Below are positions 12,187 to 12,417 of a DNA stretch of 12,417 nucleotides, piece by piece (positions within the stretch are counted from its first letter, which is position 1; the number at the start of each line of letters is the position of its first letter). The position numbers and the translations under genes are program-made. Below the pieces are notes generated by a model that worked only from the letters and a program-made list of their open reading frames with translations, was not told the DNA's origin and did no database searches. Origin of the DNA: VAZQ01 sp046733355 (GTDB taxonomy: Bacteria; Pseudomonadota; Alphaproteobacteria; Rhizobiales; Xanthobacteraceae); contig JBKPOZ010000178.1 in NCBI GenBank assembly GCA_046733355.1, forward strand, positions 1 to 12,417, in the 5' to 3' direction.

Positions 12187-12417
12187 ACGGCTCCCGTACA
12201 TGCACGCGGGCGGTGCCACAGTAAAGCCCATATCACCGCTTCGATTCGCTAAGGAAACGGATTGGCTCGAGAGAATACGCTGGTTTGTTGCTCCGTAAAA
12301 GGAACTCATACGAATGCTTCTCGTTTGCACGAAGACTCAGAGTACTGATGCGATGGAGTAGCGGCACCTGCTGCTCACCGGTGAGCGTTATAATCTCAGC
12401 TAGCTCTGTCCTAGCCG
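12187..12417. other. Downstream intergenic region with a promoter-like palindrome
   Basis: No gene is evident to the window edge. A perfect 14-bp palindrome, GCTCACCGGTGAGC (12373-12386), lies three bases from TATAAT (12389-12394), an arrangement typical of a repressor operator overlapping a promoter for a gene beyond the right edge. Confidence 0.35.

Noticed and set aside
1..12417. Transposase, integrase, tRNA or attachment-site duplications marking an island
   Set aside because: Read through for these on both strands and none was found; the island idea rests only on gene content and decay.
1..12417. CRISPR array or tandem repeat array
   Set aside because: No regularly spaced direct repeats were seen.

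Overview
The window looks like chromosomal DNA of an alphaproteobacterium of the Rhizobiales, most likely Bradyrhizobium or a close relative (Nitrobacteraceae). This rests on three things I recognise from memory, without a search. The left edge carries a core gor and class II DAHP synthase pair. Three regulators belong to families typical of this class (CtrA, SciP, LdtR). There is also a scatter of short proteins of the kind common in Bradyrhizobium genomes (DUF6894, an FPxPW family, a CLRLAQ family, a CRDLL family).

Layout. Bases 1-2315 are ordinary core genome: the 3' part of glutathione reductase, then a complete class II DAHP synthase. From about 2316 to 11670 the character changes. Genes are short and lie on both strands, gaps are long, base composition is visibly more AT-rich, and several stretches read as frameshifted or truncated remnants. 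The remnants include a streptogramin-lyase-like fragment, a CRDLL-type fragment, a frameshifted CLRLAQ-family copy, a frameshifted CxxC protein, and two further broken frames. Bases 11671-12186 encode an LdtR-type MarR regulator with a clear ribosome binding site.

The most interesting content is a compact CtrA/SciP module inside this accessory stretch. A divergent CtrA-like response regulator (5717-6418, minus) lies 2 kb from a well-conserved SciP-like protein (8439-8711, plus). In Caulobacter, SciP is a direct inhibitor of CtrA. Four perfect CtrA boxes (TTAA-N7-TTAA) occur in the window, all intergenic and all ahead of a gene or candidate gene. They lie between a 214-codon minus gene and a 64-codon plus gene (3178-3192), ahead of an ATGA-coupled two-gene operon (4293-4307), ahead of the ctrA-like gene (6462-6476), and ahead of a 29-residue putative membrane peptide (10079-10093). 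A fifth, near-perfect box with a 6-base spacer (8369-8382) precedes the sciP-like gene. My rough expectation for perfect boxes by chance in 12.4 kb is well below one.

Inference: the region is either a small self-contained CtrA/SciP circuit with its own mini-regulon of small proteins, or an accessory set of small genes captured by the host's cell-cycle CtrA. The CtrA-like protein keeps the phosphoacceptor Asp51 and the DNA-recognition helix. It lacks the C-terminal Ala-Ala that marks Caulobacter CtrA for ClpXP, so its stability may be uncoupled from the cell cycle. No transposase, integrase, tRNA, rRNA or CRISPR array was seen.
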